Shown here: positions 29,603 through 39,208 of the stretch, in pieces | How positions within the stretch are numbered: position 1 is the stretch's first letter | Layout: the number at the start of each line of letters is the position of its first letter | NCBI GenBank assembly: GCA_022009855.1 | Contig: CP091727.1 | Span: forward strand, 4,092,001 to 4,156,000 | Source of the DNA: Lentisphaeria bacterium | Lineage (GTDB): Bacteria; Verrucomicrobiota; Lentisphaeria; Victivallales; Victivallaceae | Reading direction: 5' to 3' | Length of the DNA: 64,000 bases | Position numbers and translations under genes: made by a program | Notes under the pieces: model-generated | Databases searched by the model: none | What the model was told of the DNA's origin: nothing | What the model saw: the letters and a program-made list of their open reading frames with translations, nothing else

Positions 29603-30211
29603 TCAGAGCTGATTTACCAGCTGCCGGGCGGTCTCCCCGATCTCCTCCAGGCTTCGGCCCGGTTTGTAGAGATTCGAACCGATTCCGGCTCCGGCGCACA
29701 CCTTCAGAAAGTCGTGCAGATTCTCCGGCTTCACCCCGCCAACCGCCATGATCGGCGCCTTGATCACCGCCTTCAGGTCCTTGACGTACCCCGGCCCCAG
29801 CGCACCGGCCGGGAAGAGTTTCAGATAATCCGCTCCCGCCCGCAGTGCGGCGAAGCCTTCGCTCGCAGTGAAGAAGCCGGGCATCGAGACGAGTCCCGCC
29901 CGTTTCGTCGCCCGGATCACCTCCGGATTCGTGTCCGGCGAAATGATGAACTTTCCGCCCGCCGCCGCCACGCGCTCCACATCCGCCGCGCTGAGGACCG
30001 TTCCGGCGCCGACCAGCATCTTTTCGCCGACATGCCACCGTTCCGCCGCCCGTCGGATGCTTTCGAGCGCATCGGGCGAGTTGAGCGGAATCTCCAGCAT
30101 CCGGAATCCCGATTCATACAGTACCTCGCAGACCGGTTCGATCTCGGCGGGTGTGATCCCGCGCAGAATCGCGATCAGCGGACACTCCTGCAATTTTTCT
30201 GCGAAACTCAT
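29603..30211 (-). CDS. 2-dehydro-3-deoxy-6-phosphogalactonate/gluconate aldolase
   Basis: The enzyme cleaves KDPGal or KDPG to pyruvate and glyceraldehyde 3-phosphate. The product has 202 residues with a GGAGG ribosome site. The class I aldolase pattern is complete: IAILRGITP, LEIPLNSP (catalytic Glu), GAGTVLS, FIISPDTNP and the Schiff-base Lys in DYLKLFPAGALGPGYVKDL. The PLNSP form is more common in DgoA-type (galactonate) than Eda-type aldolases. It follows the KDG kinase gene by 22 bases, so the pair converts KDG or KDGal into central metabolites. Confidence 0.88.
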   Translation of the reverse strand: MSFAEKLQECPLIAILRGITPAEIEPVCEVLYESGFRMLEIPLNSPDALESIRRAAERWHVGEKMLVGAGTVLSAADVERVAAAGGKFIISPDTNPEVIRATKRAGLVSMPGFFTASEGFAALRAGADYLKLFPAGALGPGYVKDLKAVIKAPIMAVGGVKPENLHDFLKVCAGAGIGSNLYKPGRSLEEIGETARQLVNQL

Positions 30212-30233
30212 CGTATTTCCTCCTTCTGCACCG

Positions 30234-31335
30234 TTACCGCATGACCCGGCCGGAACCGCTGCCGTTCATCAAGTTGACCACCTCGGCGAGCGAGACGTAG
30301 TTGTAGTCGCCGTGGATCGTGTGCTTGAGACAGCTTGCCGCTGCGGCGAAGCGGATCGCCGTCGCCGGATCGCGGTACTCTTCGCTGTGCAGCGCGTAAA
30401 TCAATCCCGCACCGAAGGAGTCGCCGCCGCCGAACCGGTCCACGATGTTCCGGATCTCGTAGGGATGGTATTCGCCGTTCGCGTCGTTCGGCGCGAAGAA
30501 CGCTTTGCCTTCCGCGCGGCCGTAGAGCATCGCGCCCCAGTTGTTGTGATTGGCCGAATAGCTTTCACGCAGCGTGATCGCGACATACTCCGCCTTCGGG
30601 AATCGTTCCAGCAGGCGGCGGGCCACACCGCAGTAGCCTTCCGCGTCGATTTTTCCCTCTTCGATCGAACTGCTTTCGCTCGCGATGCCGAAGACGTCGG
30701 AGGCGTCTTCCTCGTTGCAGATGATCCAGTTGACATAGGGGACGATTTTTCCCCATGCATTCGGCGGCGAGTTCCCGCGGCGCGGTTCCCGGACGCCATT
30801 TCCAGAGCTTCTTGCGGAAGTTGAGGTCGCAGGAGATGTTGATTCCCTGCGATGAGGCGTATTTCACCAGTTCGAGCGTGGTAAGATATGCCTTTTCGCT
30901 CAGAGAGGGGGTGATGCCGGTGATGTGCAGATGAGCGGCGTTTTCCAGCATTGACGGGAAGTCGTAAGCCTCCGGCCCCAGCAGGGAGATCACCGAGTTC
31001 TCCCGGTCGTACACCACGTTCGATCCGCGCTGGGCCGCGCCGTGTTCGGCATAGTAGACCCCCATCCGGCCCGATTTTGTGTAGAGAATGTGATCCACAT
31101 CCACCTTGAGGCCGCGGAGCTGCGCGGCGAATGCGGCAGAGACCGGATTTTCCGGAAGTGCGGTGAGATACCGGGATTTCGCCCCGAGCATCGCCAGCGA
31201 CGCGCAGACGTTCGCCTCACCGCCGCCGAAGGTCGCTTCCAGCTGCCCCGGAAGTGCCTGCGCAAACCGTTTCCGCTCCGGAGGACAGAGGCGAAGCATC
31301 ACCTCTCCAAAACCAACCAGATAGCCGTTCTTCAT
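30234..31335 (-). CDS. PfkB-family sugar kinase, probable 2-keto-3-deoxygluconate kinase; one frame break
   Basis: One extra base in the T5 run 30746-30750 splits the frame; the corrected product has 366 residues. The start follows AAGGAG. The N-terminus (GFGEVMLRLCPP, TFGGGEANVC) and the PfkB signature DRFGGGDSFGAGL (catalytic Asp) are clear. The resemblance is to KdgK, which phosphorylates KDG from pectin, alginate or uronates. The adjacent aldolase and divergent IclR-type regulator support this, but related ketohexose kinases cannot be excluded. Confidence 0.83.
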
Positions 31336-31368
31336 TTTTTTCTCCTTGGATTGGGTTGAAAAAAAAAA

Positions 31369-31397
31369 AATTCTCACATTGTAGGATTGAATTCTCA
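31369..31397. promoter_or_regulatory. Direct repeat AATTCTCA x2 in the kinase/IclR divergent region
   Basis: AATTCTCA occurs at 31369-31376 and 31390-31397, start to start 21 bases, two helical turns. It lies between the divergent starts 31335 and 31446, next to an A12 run (31359-31370). A regulator site is plausible, most simply for the adjacent IclR protein. Confidence 0.4.
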
Positions 31398-31445
31398 TTA
31401 TTTTAATATATCTTATTTTGTGAAGAAATACAAGAGGAGGCTGCG

Positions 31446-32201
31446 ATGAAAAACGGCGAAAAGAGTTTGAGCAAGGTTTTTGACATCATTGAAACGGCGG
31501 GACGGCATGCGGAGGGAGTGGCGGCAAAGGCGCTGGCGGCGGAACTGGGAATGCCGGAAAGCACACTCTTCCGGATGGTGAAGTTTCTGGTGGAGCGTGG
31601 ATATCTGCGCCGTTCCGGCAGCTGCCTGACGCTGGGGGCGGCGGCGCTTCGTCTGGGCGCACTGGCGCAACGGCAGAACCCTCTGGCGCGGGTGGCGCAT
31701 CCGGCACTTGCCGCCCTTTCGGAACGGACCGGCGAGACGGTTCATCTTGCCGAGCTTCAGGGGGATCATATCGTCTATGTGGACAAGGTGGAGGGCAGCC
31801 GCTCCGTGCGGATGGCGTCGCTGGTCGGCAGTGCCGGGCCGCTCTACTGTACCGGCGTGGGGAAGGTGATCCTCGCCTTTCTACCGGAACCGAAGCGGAG
31901 ACTGCTGCTGGAGGCGGTCCGCTTCGAGGCGTTTACCGCAGCGACAATCACTTCGGCGGAGAGGCTTTGCCGCGAACTGGAGAAGATCCGCCATGACGGC
32001 TTTGCCGTCGACGACTGTGAACATGAACGCGGCGTCTTCTGCGTCGCCGCTCCGCTCTTCAACGCCGCGAACGGAGTGTTCGCCGGGATCAGCGTCTCCG
32101 GTTCGGAACTCTATCTGCGCGACCATGTGGACGAACTGGCGCACGAGGTGGTCGCGGCCGCCCGCGTCATCTCCACCGGACTGGGAGGCGGTACCTGTTG
32201 A
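31446..32201 (+). CDS. IclR-family transcriptional regulator
   Basis: The product has 251 residues and follows a GAGGAGG ribosome site. A winged helix-turn-helix occupies residues 6-65 (LSKVFDIIETAG, ELGMPESTLFRMVKFLVERGYL). The effector domain follows, with ETVHLAELQGDHIVYVDKVEG, the GxGKVILAFLP block and a C-terminal FCVAAPLFNAANGVFAGISVSG. There is no frame break. Being divergent from the KDG kinase and aldolase genes it resembles KdgR, a repressor responding to KDG; that link is by context. Confidence 0.9.
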   Translation: MKNGEKSLSKVFDIIETAGRHAEGVAAKALAAELGMPESTLFRMVKFLVERGYLRRSGSCLTLGAAALRLGALAQRQNPLARVAHPALAALSERTGETVHLAELQGDHIVYVDKVEGSRSVRMASLVGSAGPLYCTGVGKVILAFLPEPKRRLLLEAVRFEAFTAATITSAERLCRELEKIRHDGFAVDDCEHERGVFCVAAPLFNAANGVFAGISVSGSELYLRDHVDELAHEVVAAARVISTGLGGGTC

Positions 32202-32223
32202 CGCTGAAAACGGTGGATTTCTG

Positions 32224-32252
32224 TTGCATTTTTACGAAAATGTTGTTACATT
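32224..32252 (+). promoter_or_regulatory. Sigma-70-type promoter of the sulfite/nitrite reductase gene
   Basis: TTGCAT (32224-32229), 17 bases, TACATT (32247-32252), 55 bases before ATG 32308. Confidence 0.5.
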
Positions 32253-32307
32253 AATATAACAGGATAATTCCGCATTCCGCGGCACCTCGAGAAGGAGAGT
32301 TTGCAAT

Positions 32308-33864
32308 ATGAATCTCGAACACATCATTGAAGCACAATCCGGATTGATTGACGCACTGGGGAAATTCGCCGCAGGGGAACTGGAGCCCGCGGCATTCAAG
32401 CCGTTTGGTGCGCCGTTCGGCGTCTACCAGCAGCGCAACGGCGAGTTCATGAACCGCATCCGTCTGGTCGGCGGAGAAATTCCGATGAATAAGCTGAGGT
32501 TTCTCCGCGATCTGGTTCGGGAAAGCGGAGCGAAATTTGCGCACATCTCCACCCGCCAGAACATCCAGCTCCACGACGTTTCGCCGCTCAACTCGATCGA
32601 AGTGATCCGGCGCTGCACGGCCAACGGGCTGCCGTTCCGCGGCGGCGGCGGCGACACCTTCCGCAACATTGCCATCACGGCGGCGAGCGGCGTTGCTGCT
32701 GACGGCTCCTTCGATCTGGCGCCCTACGCCCGTTTCCTTACGGAAGCGGTGTTCGACTGGGATATCGCCTTCCATCTGCCGCGGAAGATCAAGATCGGTT
32801 TCTCCACGAAGGAGGACGCTGCGCTCGCGCTCCGGCAGGACCTCGGATTTGTCGCCGCGACCGATGAGACCGGCCGGCGGGGATTCGCCGTCTACGGCGG
32901 CGGCGGATTCGGGCGGGAGTCCACCACCGGAGTCCAGCTCTTCGACTTTCTGCCTGCGGAAAAAATCGTGCCCGCCGCCCGCGCAATGGTCGAACTTTTC
33001 AGCGAGCACGGCGACCGCACCAACCGGAACCGCGCCCGGATCCGCTTCATCGTCAAGCGGCTCGGGGAAACGGAGTTCATCCGGCTCTATCATGAATATT
33101 ACAACAAGATCGATGCCGGGGCGTATCCGGTTCCGCCGGAATTTCCGGCCGACTGGGCGTATGGGAAGACGGTGAACCCGTTCGATGCGGACAACTCCCT
33201 GGAGGCCGATCCGGAATTTGCCGCCTGGCGCAAGATCGCGGTTGCTCCGACCCGGTTCGGGGCCGATGTCGTCATGGTCACGCTGTTCGTGCCGCGCGGC
33301 GTACTTTCCCCGGAGGAGTTCGCCGCCATGACCGGCGTGATCGAGGAGTTCGGACTTCCGGCGATCCGGCTCACCTTCGAGCAGAACGTCATTCTGCCGG
33401 CGCTGCATGTTTCCGCGCTGCCGCACCTCTACCGTGCGTTGCGCAAGCTGCCGTTCGACCTCTGCTTCTCCACCTTTGCCGGTCAGCTCGACTGCTGCAT
33501 CGGCGCCACGGTCTGCAAGATCGGCGTGCTCGATACGCCGAAGTACGGCGCGCTCGTTGCGGAAGCGCTGGACCGCTATTTCGCGGAACATCCGGAAAAG
33601 AAGCCGGTTCTTGCGACGAAACTCATTGAGATGCTGCACTTCTCCGGCTGCCCCAACTCCTGCACCGCGCACGAGGTGTCCCGATTCGGGTTCCAGGGGT
33701 GCCGGAAGAATATTGACGGCGTGCTGACCGACTGCTTCCAGCTCTGGCGCAATCCGGAGTTCCCCGTTTCCGCCATTGGCGGGGCGGCGGACGAGGTGAT
33801 TCCCGCCGCGAAGATCGGCGAGCGGGTCATCAGTCTGCTAGAAGAAGAGCATCTGCTCGACTGA
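32308..33864 (+). CDS. Siroheme-[4Fe-4S] sulfite/nitrite reductase
   Basis: The product has 518 residues, single polypeptide, no frame break. The family is the ferredoxin-type nitrite/sulfite reductases with two NirS-like half repeats. Substrate-side residues are in HISTRQNIQLH and GGGGDTFRN. The cluster ligands are the C-x5-C motif CIGATVC and C-x3-C motif CPNSC near the C-terminus. It reduces sulfite to sulfide or nitrite to ammonium, and sequence alone does not settle which. It stands alone between its own promoter and a strong terminator. Confidence 0.88.
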   Translation: MNLEHIIEAQSGLIDALGKFAAGELEPAAFKPFGAPFGVYQQRNGEFMNRIRLVGGEIPMNKLRFLRDLVRESGAKFAHISTRQNIQLHDVSPLNSIEVIRRCTANGLPFRGGGGDTFRNIAITAASGVAADGSFDLAPYARFLTEAVFDWDIAFHLPRKIKIGFSTKEDAALALRQDLGFVAATDETGRRGFAVYGGGGFGRESTTGVQLFDFLPAEKIVPAARAMVELFSEHGDRTNRNRARIRFIVKRLGETEFIRLYHEYYNKIDAGAYPVPPEFPADWAYGKTVNPFDADNSLEADPEFAAWRKIAVAPTRFGADVVMVTLFVPRGVLSPEEFAAMTGVIEEFGLPAIRLTFEQNVILPALHVSALPHLYRALRKLPFDLCFSTFAGQLDCCIGATVCKIGVLDTPKYGALVAEALDRYFAEHPEKKPVLATKLIEMLHFSGCPNSCTAHEVSRFGFQGCRKNIDGVLTDCFQLWRNPEFPVSAIGGAADEVIPAAKIGERVISLLEEEHLLD

Positions 33865-33880
33865 GGCGGCCAGCGGAAGG

Positions 33881-33903
33881 GGCGGCGGAAACGCCGCCTT
33901 TTC
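33881..33903 (+). terminator. Strong intrinsic terminator after the reductase gene
   Basis: GGCGGCG-GAAA-CGCCGCC is a perfect 7-bp stem with a GNRA-like tetraloop, then TTTTC. Confidence 0.9.
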
Positions 33904-33908
33904 TGTAT

Positions 33909-34469
33909 TCAGTGATAGATGACCAGTACCGCCGCGTAATCGCAGCCCGGAGCAAGCGTTGCACCGTGCGGCAGATGAGCGTCAAGATAGACGGTGTCGC
34001 CCTTCTTCATCCGCCGGCGGTTTTCGCTGCTGCCGATGGAGTAGTCGACTTCTCCCTCAAGGACGACGAAGAACTCCTGGCTGTCGTGCTGGAGGAGTTC
34101 CCGCTGTTTGTCGCTCGGGCGGTATTCGATCAGAAAGGGGTCCATTTTGCGGTCGGTTTTCTCGAAGGCGAGGGCGAAGTAGCTGATCCCGTACTCTCCG
34201 GCCTGGTTGCGGTCGATGAATTCCCCGTCATCGAGACGGCCGAACACATATTCCGGGCAGGCGTTCTCCCTGCGGAAGAGATCGATCATTTCGACGCCGA
34301 GCGCCGCGGCGATCAGGTTGAGTGCGCGAAGAGAGGCGCCGGTACGGAAATTTTCCAGCCGGGAGATGTATCCTTTGCTCAGCCCGGTGCGGGCGGCCAG
34401 CTGGTCGATGGTGAGCTTCTGTTGGTGCCGGAGCTGTTTTACCTTGTTTGCGACGTTGACCAGATCCAT
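33909..34469 (-). CDS. XRE-family regulator with C-terminal cupin domain
   Basis: The product has 186 residues from ATG 34469 with GGAGGGA upstream. Residues 7-60 are an XRE helix-turn-helix (LTIDQLAARTGLSKGYISRLEN). Residues 105-180 are a cupin_2 beta barrel with DSQEFFVVLEGEVDYSIG and HLPHGATLAPG. This two-domain form (PuuR/SutR-like) usually senses small metabolites. It is divergent from the acyl-CoA ligase gene, its most likely target. No frame break. Confidence 0.88.
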   Translation of the reverse strand: MDLVNVANKVKQLRHQQKLTIDQLAARTGLSKGYISRLENFRTGASLRALNLIAAALGVEMIDLFRRENACPEYVFGRLDDGEFIDRNQAGEYGISYFALAFEKTDRKMDPFLIEYRPSDKQRELLQHDSQEFFVVLEGEVDYSIGSSENRRRMKKGDTVYLDAHLPHGATLAPGCDYAAVLVIYH

Positions 34470-34573
34470 CCTGTTCCCTCCGGAATGCTTTTTGTTTACA
34501 ATACAGTTTTCCCGCAGGAAATCAAGGGGAGGGACGGGAAAAGTCACCGATTCCCGGCTGAGATCGGTTCGGC

Positions 34574-34602
34574 TTGATTTTCCTGCCGCGGCATGATATA
34601 TT
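34574..34602 (+). promoter_or_regulatory. Sigma-70-type promoter of the acyl-CoA ligase gene
   Basis: TTGATT (34574-34579), 17 bases, TATATT (34597-34602). The transcript leader before ATG 34699 is about 90 bases. Confidence 0.55.
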
Positions 34603-34698
34603 AACAGATTTTCGTCAGCGGCGGCGGACACGGAACTGCAAGGTCTGCCGTGCGGCTGCGCAACGGGCAGAATCCGGCGGGAAAGCGAGGGAAAGGCG

Positions 34699-36338
34699 AT
34701 GCCGATTACGGATATTTTGGAGAAGAATGCAAAACTGTACGGGAACGACGTCGCTCTCGTCGAACTCAATCCGCAGGAACTGGAAAAACGGCACGTCACC
34801 TGGCGCGAGTATTCACTCATCGAACCGAGCCGGACCGACTCCTTCCGCTCCGAACTCACCTGGGAGGAGTTTGATCGCAAGGCGAACCGGATGGCCAATC
34901 TGCTGCTGACCCGGCATATCCACCGGGGAAGCAAGGTGGCGATCCTGCTGATGAACTGCCTTGAATGGCTGCCGATCTATTTCGGCATCCTCAAATGCGG
35001 CGCCACCGCCGTGCCGCTGAATTTCCGCTACACCGCCGACGAGATCCGCTACTGTCTCGATCTTGCCGATGTCGATGTTCTGGTTTTCGGGCTGGAATTC
35101 GTCGGTCGCATCGAGGACATCTGCGACCGGATCCCCGGGTGAAGACGCTGCTTTACGTCGGCGAGGAGTGCCCCTCCTTCGCGGAGCCCTACTACAACCT
35201 GGCCTCCTACTGTTCGAGCAAATCTCCGGCGATTCCGCTTTCTGACGACGACGATGCGGCGATCTATTTCTCCTCGGGGACGACCGGGTTTCCCAAGGCG
35301 ATTCTCCATACCCATCGCAGTCTGATGCACGCCTGCCGGGTTGAGCAGAACCATCACCGGCAGACCCGCGAGGACACCTTTCTCTGCATCCCGCCGCTCT
35401 ATCACACCGGAGCGAAGATGCACTGGTTCGGCAGTCTGCTGGTCGGCGGGCGCGCGGTCCTGTTGCGCGGCACCCGGCCGGAATGGATCTTAAGCGCCGT
35501 CTCCGAGGAGCACTGCACGGTGGTCTGGCTGCTGGTGCCCTGGGCGCAGGACATCCTCGACGCGATTGAACGCGGCGACATCAAGCTGGAGGAGTTCCAG
35601 CTCGATCAGTGGCGTCTGATGCACATCGGCGCCCAGCCGGTGCCGCCGAGCCTGATCAAGCGCTGGAAAGCGGTTTTTCCGCATCACGACTACGACACCA
35701 ACTATGGACTGAGCGAGTCGATCGGCCCCGGGGCCGTCCATCTCGGAATCGAGAATATCGATCATGTCGGCGCCATCGGTGTGGCCGGGTACGGCTGGCA
35801 GACGAAGATCGTCGATGAGAAACATCGGCCCGTTCCGCGCGGCGCCGTCGGTGAACTGGCGGTCAAGGGCGACGGGGTGATGAAGTGTTACTACAAGGAT
35901 GAAAAGGCCACCCGCGAGGTCCTCGACGACGGCTGGCTCTTCACCGGCGACATGGCGCAGGAATCCGAGGATGGTTTCATCTATCTGGTGGACCGCAAGA
36001 AGGATGTGATCATCACGGGAGGTGAGAATCTTTATCCGGTTCAGATCGAAGACTTTATCCGGCGTCATCCGGCGGTGAAGGATGCGGCGGTGATCGGCCT
36101 GCCGGATCCCCGGCTCGGTGAAATCGCCGCGGCGATCGTCGAGATCAAGGAGGGCAGCTCCCTCTCGGAAGAGGAGCTTGCGGCGTTCTGCCTCGACCTG
36201 CCGCGCTACCAGCGCCCCCGGAAGATCTTCTTCGCTCCGGTGCCGCGCAATCCGACCGGCAAGATCGAGAAGCCGAAACTGCGCAAAATGTACGGCGCGG
36301 ATCATCTGGTCGCGATGCAGAACGAGATTTCCGGCTGA
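34699..36338 (+). CDS. AMP-forming acyl-CoA ligase (ANL superfamily); one frame break
   Basis: One C is missing in C4 35133-35136; corrected length 546. All ANL core motifs are seen: P-loop YFSSGTTGFPKA, YGLSES (A5), DGWLFTGDMA (A7), DRKKDVIITGGENLYP (A8) and the C-terminal catalytic Lys in GKIEKPKLR (A10). The enzyme activates a carboxylic acid to acyl-AMP and transfers it to CoA. Medium- to long-chain fatty acids are the family default, but the substrate is open. It stands alone, with the XRE-cupin regulator divergent. Confidence 0.88.
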
Positions 36339-36381
36339 ACCGCGTCATCCGGTTCCGATGAAGAAATCGGCGGAAATCGTT

Positions 36382-36410
36382 TTGCAATTGCCGCGAAAAA
36401 GTGGTATATT
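36382..36410 (+). promoter_or_regulatory. Sigma-70-type promoter of the pyr operon
   Basis: TTGCAA (36382-36387), 17 bases, TATATT (36405-36410). The predicted leader before the pyrR ATG is only about 30 bases, too short for a classical PyrR attenuator. Confidence 0.7.
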
Positions 36411-36447
36411 CTCTGCAAAGCGATTTCCATATAAACCGGAGTGATTC

Positions 36448-36999
36448 ATGACGCTCAAAAAACTGCTCTATCCGCCGGCCGACATGTGCGCCGACATCGA
36501 CCGCATGGCGGCGGAAATCCAGCACGATTTCGGCGCCGGGGAACCGGATTCCTTCGCGTTGATCGGTCTCTACAAGCAGGGGGTTCCGCTGGCGGAACGA
36601 ATCTGCGACGTGATCGAACACCGCACCGGGCGGCGCCCGCGCCTCGGCAAGCTGGATATCTCCATGTATCGCGACGACGTCGGTTTGCGCAGCGGTCTGC
36701 CGCTGATCCGCGAGACGGTGATCCCGTTCGACGTCACCGGAACCCGGCTCATTCTGGTGGACGATGTTCTCTCCACCGGCCGGACCATCCGTGCCGCCCT
36801 CGATGCGATCACCGATTACGGCCGGCCCGAACTCATCCGCCTCGCGGTGCTGGTCGACCGCGGCAATCCGGAGTATCCGATCCGGGCCGATTACGTCGGC
36901 CGCCGGCTCACCCTGCCGGAGGAGCACAAGGTCGCCGTCCTCTTCGATGAAGACGGTGACGAGGCCGGAATCTACGAAGTCAACTGGAAACAGTCATAA
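36448..36999 (+). CDS. pyrR: PyrR: pyrimidine regulator / uracil phosphoribosyltransferase
   Basis: The product has 183 residues and a GGAG site. The PRPP-binding loop is LILVDDVLSTGRTIRAALDA and the family blocks SFALIGLYKQGVPLAERI and KLDISMYRDD are present. PyrR binds pyr mRNA with UMP and also has UPRTase activity. It heads pyrB and pyrC, 17 bases before pyrB. The short leader means control, if by RNA binding, would need a site within coding sequence or elsewhere. Confidence 0.93.
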   Translation: MTLKKLLYPPADMCADIDRMAAEIQHDFGAGEPDSFALIGLYKQGVPLAERICDVIEHRTGRRPRLGKLDISMYRDDVGLRSGLPLIRETVIPFDVTGTRLILVDDVLSTGRTIRAALDAITDYGRPELIRLAVLVDRGNPEYPIRADYVGRRLTLPEEHKVAVLFDEDGDEAGIYEVNWKQS

Positions 37000-37016
37000 A
37001 CGAAAGTACGCGGCAA

Positions 37017-37943
37017 ATGGAGTGGACCAGAAAAGACCTGCTCAGTCTCTATGATCTGAGCGCCGAGGAGATCACCTTCATCCTCGACACCGCCGAAGAG
37101 TTCAAGAAGGTTTCGCAGCGCAAGGTCAAGAAGGTGCCCGCGCTGCGCGGCATGACCGTCGTGAACTTCTTCGTCGAACCGAGCACCCGCACCCGGGTCT
37201 CGTTTGAACTCGCCGAACAGCGGCTCAGCGCCGACATCGTCAACATGCAGGCTGCCGTGAGCAGCCTTCGCAAAGGTGAAACACTGCTCGATACCGTGCG
37301 CAACATCGAAGCGCTTCAGGTGGATCTGGTGGTGATGCGTCACTCCGCCCCCGGTGCGCAGGACTTCATCGCCAAACATCTCAAATGCGGCGTGGTCAAC
37401 GCGGGCGACGGCGCCCACAGCCATCCGACCCAGGCGCTGCTCGACATCTTCACCATCCGCGAGAAGAAGGGGCGGATCAAGGGGCTGAATGTCGCCATCG
37501 TCGGCGATATCCTTCACAGCCGGGTCGCCCGCAGCAACATGTGGGGGTTGCTCAAGCTCGGCGCGAACGTCACCTTCGCCGGACCTTCGACGCTGGTGCC
37601 GCGCGAATTCGAGGAGGTGGGCGTGCGGGTCTGCCACAATCTGCGCGACGCGCTTGCCGATGCCGACGTGGTCAATCTGCTGCGCATCCAGCATGAACGG
37701 CAGACGGCGGGATTCTTCCCGAGCACCGGGGAGTATGCGAAGTTCTTCGGCATCAACCGCGAGACGCTCAAGCTGATGAAGCCGGACGCCCTGATCATGC
37801 ATCCGGGGCCGATCAACCGCGACGTCGAACTCACCAGCGAAGTGGCCGACGGGCCCAATTCGGTGATTCTCGAACAGGTAACCAACGGGCTCGCCGTGCG
37901 CATGGCGGTGCTCTTTCTCGTATCGGGGTGCGTGAAAAAATGA
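37017..37943 (+). CDS. pyrB: Aspartate carbamoyltransferase catalytic subunit
   Basis: The enzyme makes carbamoyl-aspartate from carbamoyl phosphate and aspartate, the first committed pyrimidine step. The product has 308 residues, standard length. Carbamoyl-phosphate contacts are in FVEPSTRTRVSFE, with further conserved HPTQALLD, IVGDILHSRVARSN and MHPGPINRDVE. There is only a weak ribosome site, so coupling to pyrR translation is likely. The stop overlaps pyrC (ATGA). No pyrI is present. Confidence 0.96.
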   Translation: MEWTRKDLLSLYDLSAEEITFILDTAEEFKKVSQRKVKKVPALRGMTVVNFFVEPSTRTRVSFELAEQRLSADIVNMQAAVSSLRKGETLLDTVRNIEALQVDLVVMRHSAPGAQDFIAKHLKCGVVNAGDGAHSHPTQALLDIFTIREKKGRIKGLNVAIVGDILHSRVARSNMWGLLKLGANVTFAGPSTLVPREFEEVGVRVCHNLRDALADADVVNLLRIQHERQTAGFFPSTGEYAKFFGINRETLKLMKPDALIMHPGPINRDVELTSEVADGPNSVILEQVTNGLAVRMAVLFLVSGCVKK

Positions 37944-39208
37944 AAAGCTACATCTTCCGCAACGCACGGGTCATCGACCCGGTCCGCAATATCGACGCCT
38001 CCGGAGACATCGGCGTCGCCGACGGCCGTTTTGCCGAACCCGCTTCCCTCCGCAATGCGGAGCAGATCGACCTCGCCGGCAAGGTGCTCACCCCCGGATT
38101 CATCGACCTGCACGTCCACCTGCGGCAGCCGGGGAACAACATGGCCGAAACCATCGCCAGCGGCACCGCCGCCGCCGCCGCCGGAGGATTTACCTCGGTG
38201 GTTGCCATGCCGAACACCAATCCGCCTGCGGATACCGCCGGCGCGATCGAATATCTCCCGCCAGACCGCCGCGCAGAAGGGGTGGTGCGTGTCCTCCCCT
38301 GCGGCTGCATGACGAAGAACTATGCCGGAGAGGAGATGGCCGGCATCGGCTCGCTGAAGGCGGCGGGCGTGGTGGCCCTGAGCGACGACGGCCGCTGCAT
38401 TCAGGATCATGCGCTGATGCGCCATGTGGTGGAATATGCGAAGTCGTTCAATCTGCCGATTCTCGACCATTGCGAGGATAAATGCCTTGCCGCGGGCGGC
38501 GTCATGCACGAAGGCAAGTGGTCGGTTCTGCTCGGCATGATGGGGATCTCCGGCGCGGCGGAGGAGCTGATGGTTGCACGTAACATCATCCTCGCGCGCA
38601 ACGTCGGCTGGAAGATCCACATGCAGCATGTCAGCGTCAAGGAGAGTGTCGAACTGCTGCGGAACGCCCGTGCCAAGGGAATTCCGGTCACCGGCGAGGC
38701 GACGCCGCACCATTTGACGCTGACCGATGAGTGCATCAAGAAGTACGACACCAACTACAAGATGAATCCGCCGCTGCGCTCCGAAGAGGACCGGCTGGCG
38801 CTGATCGAGGGGGTGGCCGACGGCACGATTACCGCGATCGCCACCGATCACGCGCCGCATACGATGACCGCCAAAATGGTGGAGTTCGACGAAGCGCCGT
38901 TCGGCATCATCGGGCTGGAGACCGCGCTGCCGCTCACCTACGGCGAACTGGTGGCGAAAGGGGTGATCTCCCTGCCGGAACTGGTGAAGAAGTTCACCGC
39001 GGGACCGGCGGAGATTCTCGGTATGGAGAACTACAGCCTGGCGGAGGGGAATCCCGCCGATCTGGTCGTATTCGACCCGGAGGAGCGCTACACGATCGAC
39101 AAGGAGAAGTTCAAATCGAATTCGCGTAACACGCCGTTCGACGGTTGGGAAGTTCAGTGCCGCGTCAAGCTGACCATGGTCGGCGGAAAGATCGTCTATC
39201 ACGAATGA
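37940..39208 (+). CDS. pyrC: Dihydroorotase
   Basis: The enzyme cyclises carbamoyl-aspartate to dihydroorotate. From ATG 37940 (overlapping the pyrB stop) the product has 422 residues, the class I (PyrC/AllB-like) size. Metal ligands are in DLHVHLRQPG, the HCED block, HMQHVS and ATDHAPH (catalytic Asp), with SDDGRCIQD between. There is no frame break. pyrB-pyrC overlap is common. The next gene overlaps its stop by ATGA. Confidence 0.95.
   Translation: MKSYIFRNARVIDPVRNIDASGDIGVADGRFAEPASLRNAEQIDLAGKVLTPGFIDLHVHLRQPGNNMAETIASGTAAAAAGGFTSVVAMPNTNPPADTAGAIEYLPPDRRAEGVVRVLPCGCMTKNYAGEEMAGIGSLKAAGVVALSDDGRCIQDHALMRHVVEYAKSFNLPILDHCEDKCLAAGGVMHEGKWSVLLGMMGISGAAEELMVARNIILARNVGWKIHMQHVSVKESVELLRNARAKGIPVTGEATPHHLTLTDECIKKYDTNYKMNPPLRSEEDRLALIEGVADGTITAIATDHAPHTMTAKMVEFDEAPFGIIGLETALPLTYGELVAKGVISLPELVKKFTAGPAEILGMENYSLAEGNPADLVVFDPEERYTIDKEKFKSNSRNTPFDGWEVQCRVKLTMVGGKIVYHE

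Noticed and set aside
32251..33672. A 473-codon open frame on the minus strand across the sulfite/nitrite reductase gene
   Set aside because: It is the mirror of a GC-rich gene whose plus-strand product has all siroheme and cluster motifs; the minus-strand product has no family features and no ribosome site.
37514..39202. A 562-codon minus-strand frame over pyrB/pyrC
   Set aside because: Shadow of codon bias; pyrB and pyrC are beyond doubt on the plus strand.
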